From Cryptomeria japonica (Eukaryota; Streptophyta; Pinopsida; Cupressales; Cupressaceae): a DNA stretch of 64,000 nt. Shown here one piece after another: positions 1 to 9,344 of this stretch. Both the position numbers and the translations under genes were made by a program. The stretch covers positions 608,568,209 through 608,632,208 of the forward strand of contig NC_081413.1 in the NCBI RefSeq assembly GCF_030272615.1, in the 5' to 3' direction. Numbering within the stretch: the stretch's first letter is position 1; the number at the start of each line of letters is the position of its first letter. Under the pieces are notes generated by a model. That model ran no database searches, was not told where the DNA came from, and was given only the letters and a program-made list of their open reading frames with translations.

Positions 1-16
1 CTCTCATTATTATAAT

Positions 17-34
17 AACTCAAAGTACTCTGAT
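17..34. repeat. Left target-site duplication of the + strand LINE
   Basis: AACTCAAAGTACTCTGAT here matches AACTCAAAGTACTCCGAT at 5110-5127 with one mismatch. The first 14 bases are identical. The final GAT overlaps the GATC where homology to the other LINE begins, so the 5' junction shows microhomology. Confidence 0.75.
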
Positions 35-45
35 CAAGAAATGTC

Positions 46-1629
46 TGGTTAAAGGAGGGGGATAGGAACACTAAATACTTCCATATGTCCACACTTAGAC
101 ATAAGGCTATAAATAGAATTGTACAGATTAAAGTGAATGGCAGATGTGTTGAAGATGATGATTCCATGAGCAAGACTGCAATGGATTTTTTCTCTAATCT
201 ACTTGCTAAGGATCAGAATCTGAATAAACAGGCCCAAAGGGAACTTCTTGATAGTATACCTACCACTCTGGGGGAAGATCGCAATGACCGGTTAACTGCC
301 ATTCCCTCCCACGATGAAATTCTGACAACTGTTAAGTCCTTTGAGGGCAGTAAAGCCCCAGGTTTGGATGGCTTTCCCATGTTCTTCTTCCAAATGTACT
401 GGCATATTATTGGAGATAATGTTACAAGAGCTGTGAAAGAGTTTTTTGGTGCTAGAATTTTTTTGAAAGAAGTTAATGGTACTTTTATAGCTCTTATACC
501 CAAAAAGATGGGGGCTGATTCAATGGGTCTTTTCAAACCTATAAGCTTATGCAACTCTCTCTACAAGATTATCTCTAAGGTCCTTACCTCTAGAATTCTC
601 AAATTGCTTCTTTCCATTATATCGCCTCAGCAAAGTGGTTTTGTCCCGGGGAGGCAAATTTTGGACTCTATCATCTCTGTTCATGAAAATATCCATTCTC
701 TGGCCTTTTCTAAAAATGAAGGTTTTTTTCTGAAGCTTGACCTTTCTAAAGCCTATGATAGAGTGGATTGGGATTTTATGATGGATGTTCTTTCAGCTTT
801 TGGTTTTAATCCTAGGAGTGTTGGACTTATCAGGCAACTTGTTTCTTTGGCCACTTTCTCTGTGTTAATGAATGGCTCCCCCTCTCCTTTCTTTAAAGCC
901 TCAAGAGGTCTCAGGCAAGGGGACCCCCTATCTCCAGTGATCTTTATCATCATGGCAGAATGTTTGGGGAGATGTATTGGAAATCTGGTTGAGAAAAGGG
1001 AGTTTTGTGGTTTGAAACCTTCTTCGGCAGATCAAATATGCTCTCATCAGCAGTTTGTTGATGATTCTATAATAATGGGAAAAGCCACTGTGAAGGACGC
1101 TAGAAGACTAAAAAAATCTTTGGATATCTACGGAGAGGCTACTGGTCAGCTTATAAACTGGTCTAAAAGCTTTGTTTATTTTATCAACACCCCAGAGAGA
1201 AGGAGGATTAAAATTAGTAACATTTTGGGTGGCCAAATTGGTAGCTTGCCTGCCTCCTATTTGGGGCTCCCTTTAGGTCAGGATCCTCCAGATACCTTTT
1301 GGGGAGCCTTGGTGGATAAATTACATAAAAAGCTATCTGGATGGAAGGGAGCTCTACTTAGTCAAGCAGGTAAGGTTCAAATGCTAAAAACCACTCTTCA
1401 AAGTATCCCTCTCTATGCCATCAGTCTGTTCAAGATTCCTACTAAGTATGCTAAGGCCATTGAAAAAATACAGAGATCCTTTTTATGGACAGGGGTTGAG
1501 GAGAAGAAGAGGATGAACTTAATTGCTTGGGAGAAGGTCTGTAAGCCTATGAATAAAGGTGGTCTGGGCCTTAGAAGAATAAGAGACATAAATGAATACC
1601 TTATGGCTAAACAGATTTGGAGAGGATAA
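46..1629 (+). pseudogene. LINE ORF2 reverse transcriptase domain (partial)
   Basis: Reverse transcriptase of a plant L1-type non-LTR retrotransposon. The reading frame is open upstream of the first ATG at 85: codons 46-84 give WLKEGDRNTKYFH, the conserved sequence just before the RT core, so the ATG at 85 is internal and not a real start. Recognisable blocks in order are KAPGLDGFP, FKPISLCNSLYKIISKVL, QSGFVPGRQILDSI, the catalytic LDLSKAYDRVDWDF, SRGLRQGDPLSP and the second catalytic block QQFVDDSIIMG (FVDD where FADD is commoner), then GQLINWSKS and SYLGLPLG. The frame stops at 1627-1629 after KQIWRG, where homologous sequence continues in the same frame as RNQGEWKKIWDNKY. The endonuclease part is missing through 5' truncation. 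It is the same family as the - strand copy at 6.7-8.3 kb. Confidence 0.93.
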
Positions 1630-2520
1630 AGAAATCAAGGAGAGTGGAAAAAAATATGGGACAACAAATATAAAAGCCAATGTCCAAATTTTCAAAGTTT
1701 CCTCAAATGGAGATTATCCCAATTGGATCCAATATTTGGAAAAATATCTCTAGGACTAGAGACTTAATTATCAAAGGTACAAAATGGAAGTTGGGGAAAG
1801 GGAATCTTATTCAATTCTGGGAGGATCCTTGGCTTATGGAGACCCCTTTAAATGAAAACCTTGAGTGGAACAGATATTAGAACCAATGCAAGGAAAGATT
1901 TGGAACCAAGGTGGAGGATTATTGGAAAGATGGATAGTGGAAAGCCTTATCTCAAGTGGATTAGTCTTTGGGTAGTTTGAACAAAGTCATGAACTCAATG
2001 GTGAGGATTGAAGAAGAAGACCAGCTAATTTGGAAACTCACTGCTAGTGGTACTTTTATAGTGACATCTCTTTATCATCAACAGTACAATAACATGGAAA
2101 GTCCATGCTGGGCTAAAGCATGGGTGAAAGGCCTTACCCCCAAGATCAACATTTTCTTTTCGATAGCCCTCTAAGACAAAATTCTAACAATAGAGAATAT
2201 AAGAAAAAGAGGTATCAGCATACCAAGTTTCTGTACACTCTATAAGAAAAATGAGGAGACAATAAATCATATGCTCTTTCATTGCCCCTTCTCAACTGAT
2301 GTTTGGGGAAGTTGTTTGGATCAATTCAATATCAGTTGGAGCTTCCCCAACTCGATTAAGGAGATTTTCAAGTCATGGCATCATCCTTCAAAAAATAGAA
2401 CTACTACCTTGCTATGGAGAATTGCTTTACCACACATGTGCTAGGGTATATGGAAAGAGAGAAATGACAGGATTTTCAGAGAAAAGTACACTAAGGCTAA
2501 CATTATGTTTGAAAAAATAA
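1630..2520 (+). pseudogene. LINE ORF2 connector and zf-RVT domain, broken
   Basis: Continuation of ORF2 through several frames. Readable stretches are WKKIWDNKYKSQCPNFQSF, then after a frameshift NLIQFWEDPWLMETPL (typical of plant LINE ORF2), then from 1968 LIWKLTASGTFIVTSLY, WAKAWVKGLTPKINIFF and, past a stop at 2172-2174, the zf-RVT core SFCTLYKKNEETINHMLFHC followed by VWG. The zinc pattern expected for zf-RVT is Cys-x2-Cys ... His-x4-Cys; here the second Cys is Tyr (CTLY). There are at least four stops or frameshifts. It is non-functional and links the RT to the RNase H downstream. Confidence 0.85.
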
Positions 2521-3179
2521 GAAGAAGCATAGTGGAAAATATGAATATTATAGGTGGTATTGATAATCCCAACACTAAGGAGGATCAACTTGTCTATAAA
2601 AAATGGAGATTAAAATCTCAAGAGAGTATCCAGAGTAACCCTAGAGAGAGAGTGATATGGACCAGCCCACCTAGGGGATGGATGAAAATCAATTTTGATG
2701 GGGCCTCTAAGGGAAAACCGTGGGTTGCAGGATGTGGAGTGGTCCTAAGGGATGAATGGGGAATATGTAAAATCATAAAATGTATTCCTATAGGAAAATA
2801 GACCAACCATGTTGCCGAAGCCATGGCGGTTTATCATGGGATTATCCTTGCCAAAGAAGCCAAATGTACTAAAGTTTGGTGCGAAGGAGACTCCTTAAAC
2901 ATTATCAATTGTTTAAATATGAAATTCCCGCCATCATGGTCGATTAGTAATGCTATTAAAGCAACAAGGAAAATCAGCGAAGAGTTTGAAATTTGTGTTT
3001 TTACACATGTTTATAGGGAGGCCAACTCTTGTGCTGATTGGGCAGCCAACCTGGCTTGCCAATCGGAAAACATCATCACTAGCTATGGTGAAAAGGAGAT
3101 TGCAAGTGAAATGAAATCCTTACTCAATCAGGACCGAAGCTATACAAGGCAATGTGGTACTTTTAATCATTATTTCTAA
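2505..3179 (+). pseudogene. LINE ORF2 RNase H domain, one in-frame stop
   Basis: C-terminal RNase H of the LINE (plant RVT_3 type). Visible motifs are MKINFDGASKGKP with the first acidic residue, CGVVLRDEWG, then after an internal stop at 2799-2801 NHVAEAMAVYHGIILAKE (catalytic Glu in AEAMA), KVWCEGDSLNIINCL (catalytic Asp) and HVYREANSCADWAANLA (terminal Asp). The tail CGTFNHYF ends at 3179. All four acidic positions are still recognisable, so decay here is mild. Plant L1 elements commonly end ORF2 with such a domain. The - strand LINE has a matching domain at 5.14-5.71 kb, including a similar tail around DRYT/DRSYT. Confidence 0.88.
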
Positions 3180-3541
3180 TGACCTTTCCACCTTTTTCGA
3201 TGCAGGGCTTGCTTGAAGATAATGAGCTATTAAATAGGTGTCATATCATCATTATTTGGCACGGATTATGGGCACTCTTATAGAATAACCACAGAAACCA
3301 GAGGAAAAGTTATCAAAACAAGAGAAGGCATTGCAAGGAAGGTGTTGGAAAAATGGGAGGAAACAAGAAGAGATTTGAACCTGCTTCATGCGCTGAATGG
3401 AGAAAGAACGAAGAAGTCTGGAGTATCCTTTAGCAGGGGGGGCTCAATGTTTTCATGGAATGATTGAATGGGAAGGACCCCACAATTACCAGCTACTTCA
3501 TAAAGAACTAGAAAAATGGAAAAGTTCTGATTGGATCACAT
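3180..3541 (+). other. LINE segment between RNase H and the 448-codon ORF, decayed upstream coding
   Basis: No intact gene. In the frame of the ORF that follows, codons from 3434 read QGGLNVFME, then TGA at 3461-3463, LNGKDPTITSYFIKN, then TAG at 3509-3511, KNGKVLIGSHMM, running straight into the ORF at 3542. Both stops fall where a Trp (TGG) would fit. The ORF's original N-terminus therefore probably extends at least to about 3434. Confidence 0.55.
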
Positions 3542-4888
3542 ATGATGAATGTTGATGAAGAGGTTATCGCTGAGGCCACGGGGATGACTACCGAGGGTAT
3601 GCAAATTTACAGGGACAGAGGGATATCAAATAAGGCTGCTGACAAGTTTCCTGTTACAAATGGTGAGAGAAGAAAGATGATCAAAATTTACAACTCCTAC
3701 CACTCCCCAAAGAGAATTTGTAGGCCATGGAGGTTTGTCTTATTTGCTTCTATTGAATATATTACCTTAGACGGTAGGTTTACCAGGGCTTATGGGCATC
3801 ACTTCGTCCTTCTTAACCATTTCCGTCATGGTGAAAGGGTTAGCCTTCCCTATTACCTGGTCTGTTCAATGGATCATACTATAAAGGAGATCCAGAAGGA
3901 CCCTAAAGGCGATCATGCCCTCCACCAGGGGCTCATGGTCCTGGTTTACAAAATGCTAAAGGGGAAGTGCATTGAAAAGCCTATTAAAGGCAAAAATGCC
4001 AGAGATGAGACTACGGAAAGTAAGGATGAGACCGAGGGAGAGTCGGAAGAAACTAGCAAAAAGGGGAGGATTAGGGCTAAGAAGAGGAGGATTATTGTGG
4101 AATCTGAAATGTCGGACTCTGAAACTGATTCCCTTGAGGAAAAACCTATTAAAAAGAGGAAAGGGAAAGCCTCTGGAAAGAAGGCTCAGAAAAAGAACAC
4201 TAAAAAGGGTAGCAATTTTGATCTCAATTATGTTCTGGTTGAGTCTGAGGAGGATGATGATGAAAATAAGAGGATTGATAGTCAGGACAAGGAAGGGGAG
4301 GGTAACCTGGTTAAGGATAATTTGGAAATCGTGGAGACTGTGAATACCATTAAGGCCTTCTGTGAGACCATCACTACTTTGGTGAAGGATATTAATAGCT
4401 TGAAAACAGATACACAGGCCATGGTAAAAATTACAATTGGTGACAAGCCCTTGGCGGAGCATGTTAAAGAGTTAGTGGCCGTTCTGCATAATGCGCAAGC
4501 TATTGAATGTATGGTTGGAAAAATCTTAGCCACGGAGAAAAAGGTCAATGAGATGGGAGATAGAAAGGAAATGGACAACAAACTGAAAGATTTTGGCAGC
4601 AGAATTGACAAGCTTGAGCATAGTGTCAAGCAGATTGCTGATCAAAATTTCCAAATTCTTAAATCTTCGGTGGACAATATGAACATCTTTATCAACAGGT
4701 ATGAGAACAATGCAGAGAAGGAAGGGGATAAAGAGCAGGTGAACAAGAAGGGTCATGAAAGGAGGACCAGAGCCAACACAAATAATAAGGTCGACATCAA
4801 AGGTCGTGAGCTGGAGGATATGAAGACCTCGACAAACAACACGAAACAAATGGTTGTTCATGCTGAGGAGATCCTGAATAGTATTTAG
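3542..4888 (+). CDS. Uncharacterised 448-aa protein inside a LINE (basic, coiled-coil-like C-terminal half)
   Basis: Function not recognised. The N-terminal part (residues 1-145) looks like a folded domain: VDEEVIAEATGM (4-15), CRPWRFVLFASIEYITLDGR (60-79), HHFVLLNHFRHGERVSLPYY (86-105) and HALHQGLMVLVYK (125-137). From memory, similar LNHFRHG-type hypothetical proteins are abundant in gymnosperm genomes, which would suggest a mobile-element origin; I could not verify this. Residues 150-250 are highly charged with basic patches KKRRIIVES (180-188) and PIKKRKGKASGKKAQKKN (202-219), possibly nuclear or nucleic-acid binding. The rest is rich in Lys, Glu, Ile and Leu with heptad-like spacing, suggesting a coiled coil. 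Codons upstream of the first ATG align in frame but carry two stops, so this is probably an N-terminally damaged copy. It lies within the LINE's target-site duplications, after RNase H and before the 3' tail. Confidence 0.6.
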   Translation: MMNVDEEVIAEATGMTTEGMQIYRDRGISNKAADKFPVTNGERRKMIKIYNSYHSPKRICRPWRFVLFASIEYITLDGRFTRAYGHHFVLLNHFRHGERVSLPYYLVCSMDHTIKEIQKDPKGDHALHQGLMVLVYKMLKGKCIEKPIKGKNARDETTESKDETEGESEETSKKGRIRAKKRRIIVESEMSDSETDSLEEKPIKKRKGKASGKKAQKKNTKKGSNFDLNYVLVESEEDDDENKRIDSQDKEGEGNLVKDNLEIVETVNTIKAFCETITTLVKDINSLKTDTQAMVKITIGDKPLAEHVKELVAVLHNAQAIECMVGKILATEKKVNEMGDRKEMDNKLKDFGSRIDKLEHSVKQIADQNFQILKSSVDNMNIFINRYENNAEKEGDKEQVNKKGHERRTRANTNNKVDIKGRELEDMKTSTNNTKQMVVHAEEILNSI

Positions 4889-5109
4889 TTACAGTTGCTG
4901 TCCTTGGTTCTGTCTCTTTGTTGTCTTTTGCTTTCCTGTTGCTGTCTGTTCTAAGTTTTATGTAATTATGTAATGATGTTTTAAGTTGTGCCCATCCGGT
5001 GGGTTCATTTTGACTTTTTGAAGTGATCAGGCACTTTTTTATGCTTTTCTGTTCTCCTGGCTTGTAAAAGGTTCAGGTACCTTTCAAATACCTATTTTTA
5101 CTTAATCAA
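4889..5109 (+). other. LINE 3' UTR and tail with terminal hairpin
   Basis: T-rich non-coding sequence after the ORF stop. Near the end a stem-loop is possible: AAAGGT at 5067-5072 and ACCTTT at 5079-5084 with a 6-nt loop, followed by CAAATACCTATTTTTACTT and AATCAAA. The same ending, GGT(A/C)CCTT ..AAA.. TTTTT.CTTAAT.AAA, occurs on the - strand at the 3' end of the ORF1-only element (37275-37315). This supports it as a true LINE 3' end, of the kind recognised by the element's own RT in some LINE lineages. Confidence 0.65.
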
Positions 5110-5127
5110 AACTCAAAGTACTCCGAT
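5110..5127. repeat. Right target-site duplication of the + strand LINE
   Basis: AACTCAAAGTACTCCGAT repeats 17-34 with one mismatch. The sequence to its right is the 3' region of the - strand LINE, which identifies the insertion target. Confidence 0.75.
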
Positions 5128-5139
5128 TAGATCTTTTAA

Positions 5140-5707
5140 TTATTATTCGGTACATCAAAAATCTTAGGAGTGCTTGTGTATCAGTCCTTGAAGATGATTT
5201 GTCTAACATTTTCAGGGAGTACTTGTTCTCCCGTCCACGTAATCATTTCATCCTTGTTAACCGCCGCATTAGCAGCCCAGTCAGCAGAGTCATTGGCCTC
5301 TTGGTAGATGTGGGATATGTGGCATTTTTTGAAAGTGTTGATGAGGTCTTTAGCGGCTTCAATAATATTGTTGATAGATCATGATGGATTTGAGGTCCCC
5401 TTTAGATATTTAATAATATTGTTTGAGTCCCCTTCAAGCCATAAGTAAGGGCAATTTCATTTTTTAGAAAGGATTAAGCCTTGGAGAGCTGCCATGGCTT
5501 CAAATTTATGATTTGTTTGGCTTCCAATAGGGACAACAACCATTTCCTTGAAATTTCATTTCTCATCTCCAAGAATAGCTCCACAACTAGCTGGGCCCGG
5601 GTTTCCTTTTGTAGCACCATCAAAGTTAACTTTGAACCAACCTTGAGGAGGGGTTTGCCATCTGGCTTCAAGTCTTTTATTGTGGTTGGGAACAGGGCTG
5701 TCATCAA
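5140..5707 (-). pseudogene. LINE ORF2 RNase H domain (- strand copy), broken
   Basis: Merging frames, the - strand gives WFKVNFDGATKGNPGPASCG (first Asp), ILGDEKRNFKEMVVVPIGSQ, NHKFEAMAALQGLILS (Glu), LWLEGDSNNIIKYLKG (Asp), then HIYQEANDSADWAANAA (last Asp) and a tail VRQIIFKD. These are the four acidic positions of plant LINE RNase H. The frame changes at least twice and there are stops after ILSKK and in the tail. It follows the zf-RVT part directly. The tail aligns with that of the + strand copy (KSLLNQDRSYTRQC). Confidence 0.82.
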
Positions 5708-5717
5708 CTTTCAAATT

Positions 5718-6650
5718 CTATGAGCTTAAGATGATAGATTCCAAAGGGTTGTTCGAGAAACATGGGCCCTCCATGATCCCAATATTTTCCACAATCGCCC
5801 ATTGAATTTTCTGGAACACAATGTCTTGATTGAGGGATATATCTTTGAAGATACGATTGTTTCTTTCTTTCCATAATCCCCACAGGATGTGAGGGAGAGA
5901 TAACTGCCATAGAGATATCAAGAAGGAGTTAGTCCAATGAAAATTCCAGGAGGAAAACAGGTCACTGATTGTGTTAGGAAACACCCAGTCAATGCTAAAA
6001 CTCTTTAGAAATCTTTCCCAGACAGAGGCAAAATAGGAACAGTGAATGGTTAGGTGGTCCACAGACTCTTCCTCTTGGAGGCACAAATCACATCTATTAG
6101 GGAAGGCAAAGCCTCTGCCCTTAAGGTTGTCTAGGGTCAAGATCTTATTTTGAAGGATGGTCCAGTAAAAGAAATTGATTTTGGGGGTAAGACCCTTAAT
6201 CCAGGCTTTAGACCAGTAAGGATTACCATGAGGGATGGAGGAAAGGACACAGTACATAGAAGAAACAGTAAGAGAACCTTTGGGTTCATATTTCCAGATA
6301 AGAGAGTCTTCCTCTTTATTCAGCCAGACTGAAGACAGATGAATCTTGAGCTTAGAAAGGCTAGAATGAATACTTTCAATGTTTTGCCATTTGTTACCAG
6401 TCTAGTAATCAGCAACTGAGGAGGCGAAATTTTTAATACATGAGGGAGCAAGGGGGGCCCATTCATTGAATTTCGTCAAGGGTTTATCAAAAAGCCAGGG
6501 ATCCTCCCAGAATTTGACTTTCCTGTCACTTCCTACTATCCAGATCACTCCTTTAGCAATTATTTCTTTACACTTAGAGGCATAGTTCCATATATGGGAT
6601 CCATTAATACTGAGGTGCAAATTAATAAAAGAAGATAGAGAAGAGGACAA
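5718..6650 (-). pseudogene. LINE ORF2 zf-RVT and connector (- strand copy)
   Basis: The main open stretch (6257-5718) carries WSKAWIKGLTPKINFFYWTI and the zf-RVT zinc pattern CDLCLQEEESVDHLTIHC, with all expected Cys and His present, followed by FASVWERFLK and LWGLWKERNNRIFKD. Upstream, 6650-6402 gives WIVGSDRKVKFWEDPWLFDK, the same conserved block as in the + strand LINE. A stop at about 6402 and a frame change separate the two. Zinc binding could still be possible, unlike in the + strand copy where a Cys is lost. Confidence 0.85.
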
Positions 6651-6743
6651 AAGACAGTACTTACTTCGCCATATTTTGCACCATTCAGTATCTGCATGGA
6701 ACTTTCTCCAAACCTGTTTTGATAGGAGGGCTTCATTTAAGGT

Positions 6744-8289
6744 TCAAATTTTCCTCAGGCCCAGACCACCTCTTCTTTTCGGTCTACAAACCTGGTCCCA
6801 AACCACCAGAGACATTCTTTTTTTGTCCTCAACCCCAGACCATAGGAATTTTCTTTGTATTTTCTCGATAGCGTCAACATACTTTATTGGAATTCTGAAG
6901 AGACTTAGTGCATAGATCGAAATACTTTGAAGAGAGGCTTTAAGAAGTTGGAGCTTTCTAGCTTGACTTAAAAGGGCTCCTTTCCAACCAACTAGTTTTT
7001 TATGAAACTTATTTACTAGAGAACTCCAAAAAAGATCAGGAGGTGTGATGCCCATAGGGAGGGCAAGATAGGTAGTTGGAAGATCAACAATCCTGGATTC
7101 TATTGATTCACTATTGTCTTCTCTCAAGAGTATTAATGAAGAAAACTTCGCTTTTGTCCCAATTAATAAGCTGACCAGAAGTTGAGCCAAAGTTACAAAG
7201 AGTGCTCTTCAAAAATTTAGCTTCAGAGATGCTCGAATCCCCCATGATGATAGTATCATCGACAAACTGTTGGTGGGAGCAAATGAGGTCAGCAGAGGAG
7301 GGTTGGAGTCCCTTAAAGGAGCCTTGAAGAACCATGTTTTCCATTGACCTTCCAAAACATTCTGCCATGATGATGAAGAGGATGGGAGATATGGGATCCC
7401 CTTGCCTTAATCCTCTAGAAGCTTGGAAAAAGGGGGAAGGTGAAGCATTGACAAGAACAACAAAAGAGGCAGAGGTGATAAGCTGGCTGAGGAGGTCAAT
7501 AACTCTAGTGGAGAAACCAAAAGCCATAAGAACCTTTACTAAAAAAGGCCAGTCAACCCTATCATAGGCTTTGGAGAGATCAAGCTTGAGAATGAGACCC
7601 TGCTTCTTTGCTCTCACCAAAGAGTGGATATTTTCATGGACAGTTATAATAGAGTCAAGAATTTGTCTTTTGGGGACAAAACCATTCTTCTGGTGATTAA
7701 TCAAATCAGGAAGGACAGACAGAAGTCTAGTAGTAAGAACCTTGGAGATAATCTTATAAAAAGAATTGCATAAACTGATGGGTCTAAATTTGTCCATAGA
7801 GTCAACACCTTGGGTTTTGGGGATGAGAACAATGAAAGTGCCATTGATTTCTTTCGAAAGTTTTCTGGCCCCAAAGAATTCCTTGACTCCATTGGAGACA
7901 TCTTTCCCGACAATATCCTAGAAATTTTGAAAGAAGAACATGGGGAAACCATCTGGGCCCGACGCTTTATTACCATCAAAAGAGAAAACAACATTTTTTA
8001 TTTCCAAGGTCGAGGGGATGGAAGAGAGGGAGATATTCAATTGAACATCAATGAGACAAGGGATGTTATGAAGAAAAGAGGATTGAGCTTCAGCATCCAG
8101 ACTGTGATCTCTTTTGAGCAGTTCCGAGAAATACCTTTTAGCTTCGATCCTTATTCCTTCCTCCTCAACCAGTTCCCCGTTGTTCACCTTAAGTTTGGTA
8201 ATCCTGTTAGCTACTTTGTGCTTGATCATCATCATGTGAAAGAATCTAGTGTTCCTATCTCCTTCCTTAAGCCAAATGCATCTTGATCT
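6744..8289 (-). pseudogene. LINE ORF2 reverse transcriptase (- strand copy)
   Basis: The domain begins with CIWLKEGDRNTRFFH, then KHKVANRITKLK, ASGPDGFPMFFFQ, a stop at 7918-7920 that replaces a likely Trp, then in the same frame KLSKEINGTFIVLIPKTQG, FRPISLCNSFYKIISKVL, NGFVPKRQILDSIITVHENI, catalytic LDLSKAYDRVDWPF, SRGLRQGDPISP, catalytic QQFVDDTIIMGD and GQLINWDKSEVFF. A frameshift near 7.11-7.19 kb moves the thumb region (LVGWKGALLSQARKLQLLKA) to another frame ending near 6744. It is close to the + strand RT and shares FVDD. The enzyme would copy LINE RNA at a nick in nuclear DNA. One nonsense codon and one frameshift suggest moderate age. Confidence 0.92.
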
Positions 8290-9333
8290 CTACTTCCAGA
8301 AAGTTTCCTCTTTAGTGATGATATCATGGTATTTTTTGAGATTTTCATTTTCATCAGCAACAGATACTGTATTGAAATCGTCCTTCTGAATTTGGTTCTG
8401 TATGGTCTTAAGGTCTTCCTGGATTTTGCCTTTAGCCTCAAAGATATTCCCAAAGTTGGATTTGTTCCAGGGTCTTATGTTATCCTTTACACTTTTGAGC
8501 TTCTTAACAACTTTATACATAGCCATTCCCTCAACTTGGATACTCCACCATTTCTGAATATTACTTTTGATATCTGGGTGTAGGGTCCACATTTTTTCAA
8601 ATCTGAAAGGGAAGTGTCTTCTTCTGTTAATAGAATCAGCAATTAAGGTAATAGGAAAGTTATCTGACCCAACCCTAATATGGGTCGTTAGAGAACAAAA
8701 ATAGTGACTATACCAATCATTAGAGATGAGAGTCCTGTCAAGACAAACTTGGATAAGATCGTTACCAGTTCTCCTATTGGTCCAGGTGTAATTGCATCCC
8801 TGAATTTCCACATCATTGAGAGCCTGAGAATTAATGAAGTCCATAAGGGCCAGCCTGCTTTCCAGCTGGGAGGGGCTTCCTCCAAATTTTTCCTCCTCTC
8901 TCAAAGGAGTTTTGAAATCTCCCATAACCGTCCAACTAAGATTTCTGAAGCTATCCCTAGCTTGTATGAGTTTTTTCCAGAAGGAATTTCTAGCCTTCAA
9001 AGTGTTGGGAGCATAAATGTTGGTGAGGACCCAAGAAGTGCCATCTTTTAAATGCTCAAATTTTATACAAGAGAAAAAAATTTCCTGGATAAGAACATGT
9101 CCTTTGACAATATTAAGGTTCCAGATGGTAGCTATGCCTCCTGAAGCACCTTCCGAACTACCACCAATAACATTACCATTATTGAAAAACTTCAAAGATT
9201 CAAAATTTTCTTTACTCATTTTGGTTTCTTGGATTAGGAAAACATCAGGTTTATTGTCCCTTATCATATTCCTAATGATGTCCTGTTTGTGGGGATTATT
9301 GTGTCCCCTTATATTCCAAGAGATAATCTTCAT
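8290..9333 (-). pseudogene. LINE ORF2 apurinic-like endonuclease domain, catalytic residues altered
   Basis: Open for 347 codons and starting with MKIISWNIRGHNNPHKQDII, the usual N-terminus of plant L1 ORF2, so 9333 is probably the true ORF2 start. It belongs to the exonuclease-endonuclease-phosphatase family that nicks target DNA. Visible motifs are LIQETKM with the metal-binding Glu, GASGGIATIWN, WVLTNIYAPN, WTVMGDFKTPLREEEKFGGS and IRVGSDNFPITL. The family normally has GDFN and SDHFP; here Asn is Lys and the catalytic His is Asn, so activity is unlikely although the frame is open. The frame reaches the sequence just before the RT (KEETFWK), where the reading frame shifts into the RT. Confidence 0.92.
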
Positions 9334-9344
9334 AGTTACTTACC

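Larger units (their letters stand above)
31..5109 (+). mobile_element. 5'-truncated plant L1-type LINE with an extra 3' ORF
   Basis: One retroposed unit. It starts inside the ORF2 region just before the RT domain; homology to the second LINE of this window begins at the GATC around position 32. It then has RT, a zf-RVT-like connector, RNase H, a 448-codon ORF and a LINE-like 3' tail ending ACTTAATCAAA. The unit is flanked by AACTCAAAGTACTC at 17-30 and 5110-5123, extended to 18 bp with one mismatch by (T/C)GAT. 5' truncation with long direct repeats is what target-primed reverse transcription produces. All pol parts carry stops or frameshifts, so the copy is dead. It lies in the 3' region of the - strand LINE to its right. 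The boundaries are inferred from the repeats; the empty target site cannot be seen. Confidence 0.8.

Noticed and set aside
213-554. 113-codon open frame on the - strand
   Set aside because: It lies antisense to the LINE RT, whose motifs are clear on the + strand; it has no domain of its own.
3956-4861. Several - strand and alternative-frame open frames of 110-168 codons
   Set aside because: They are antisense or out-of-frame shadows of the charged 448-codon ORF, produced by its Lys/Glu-rich codons.
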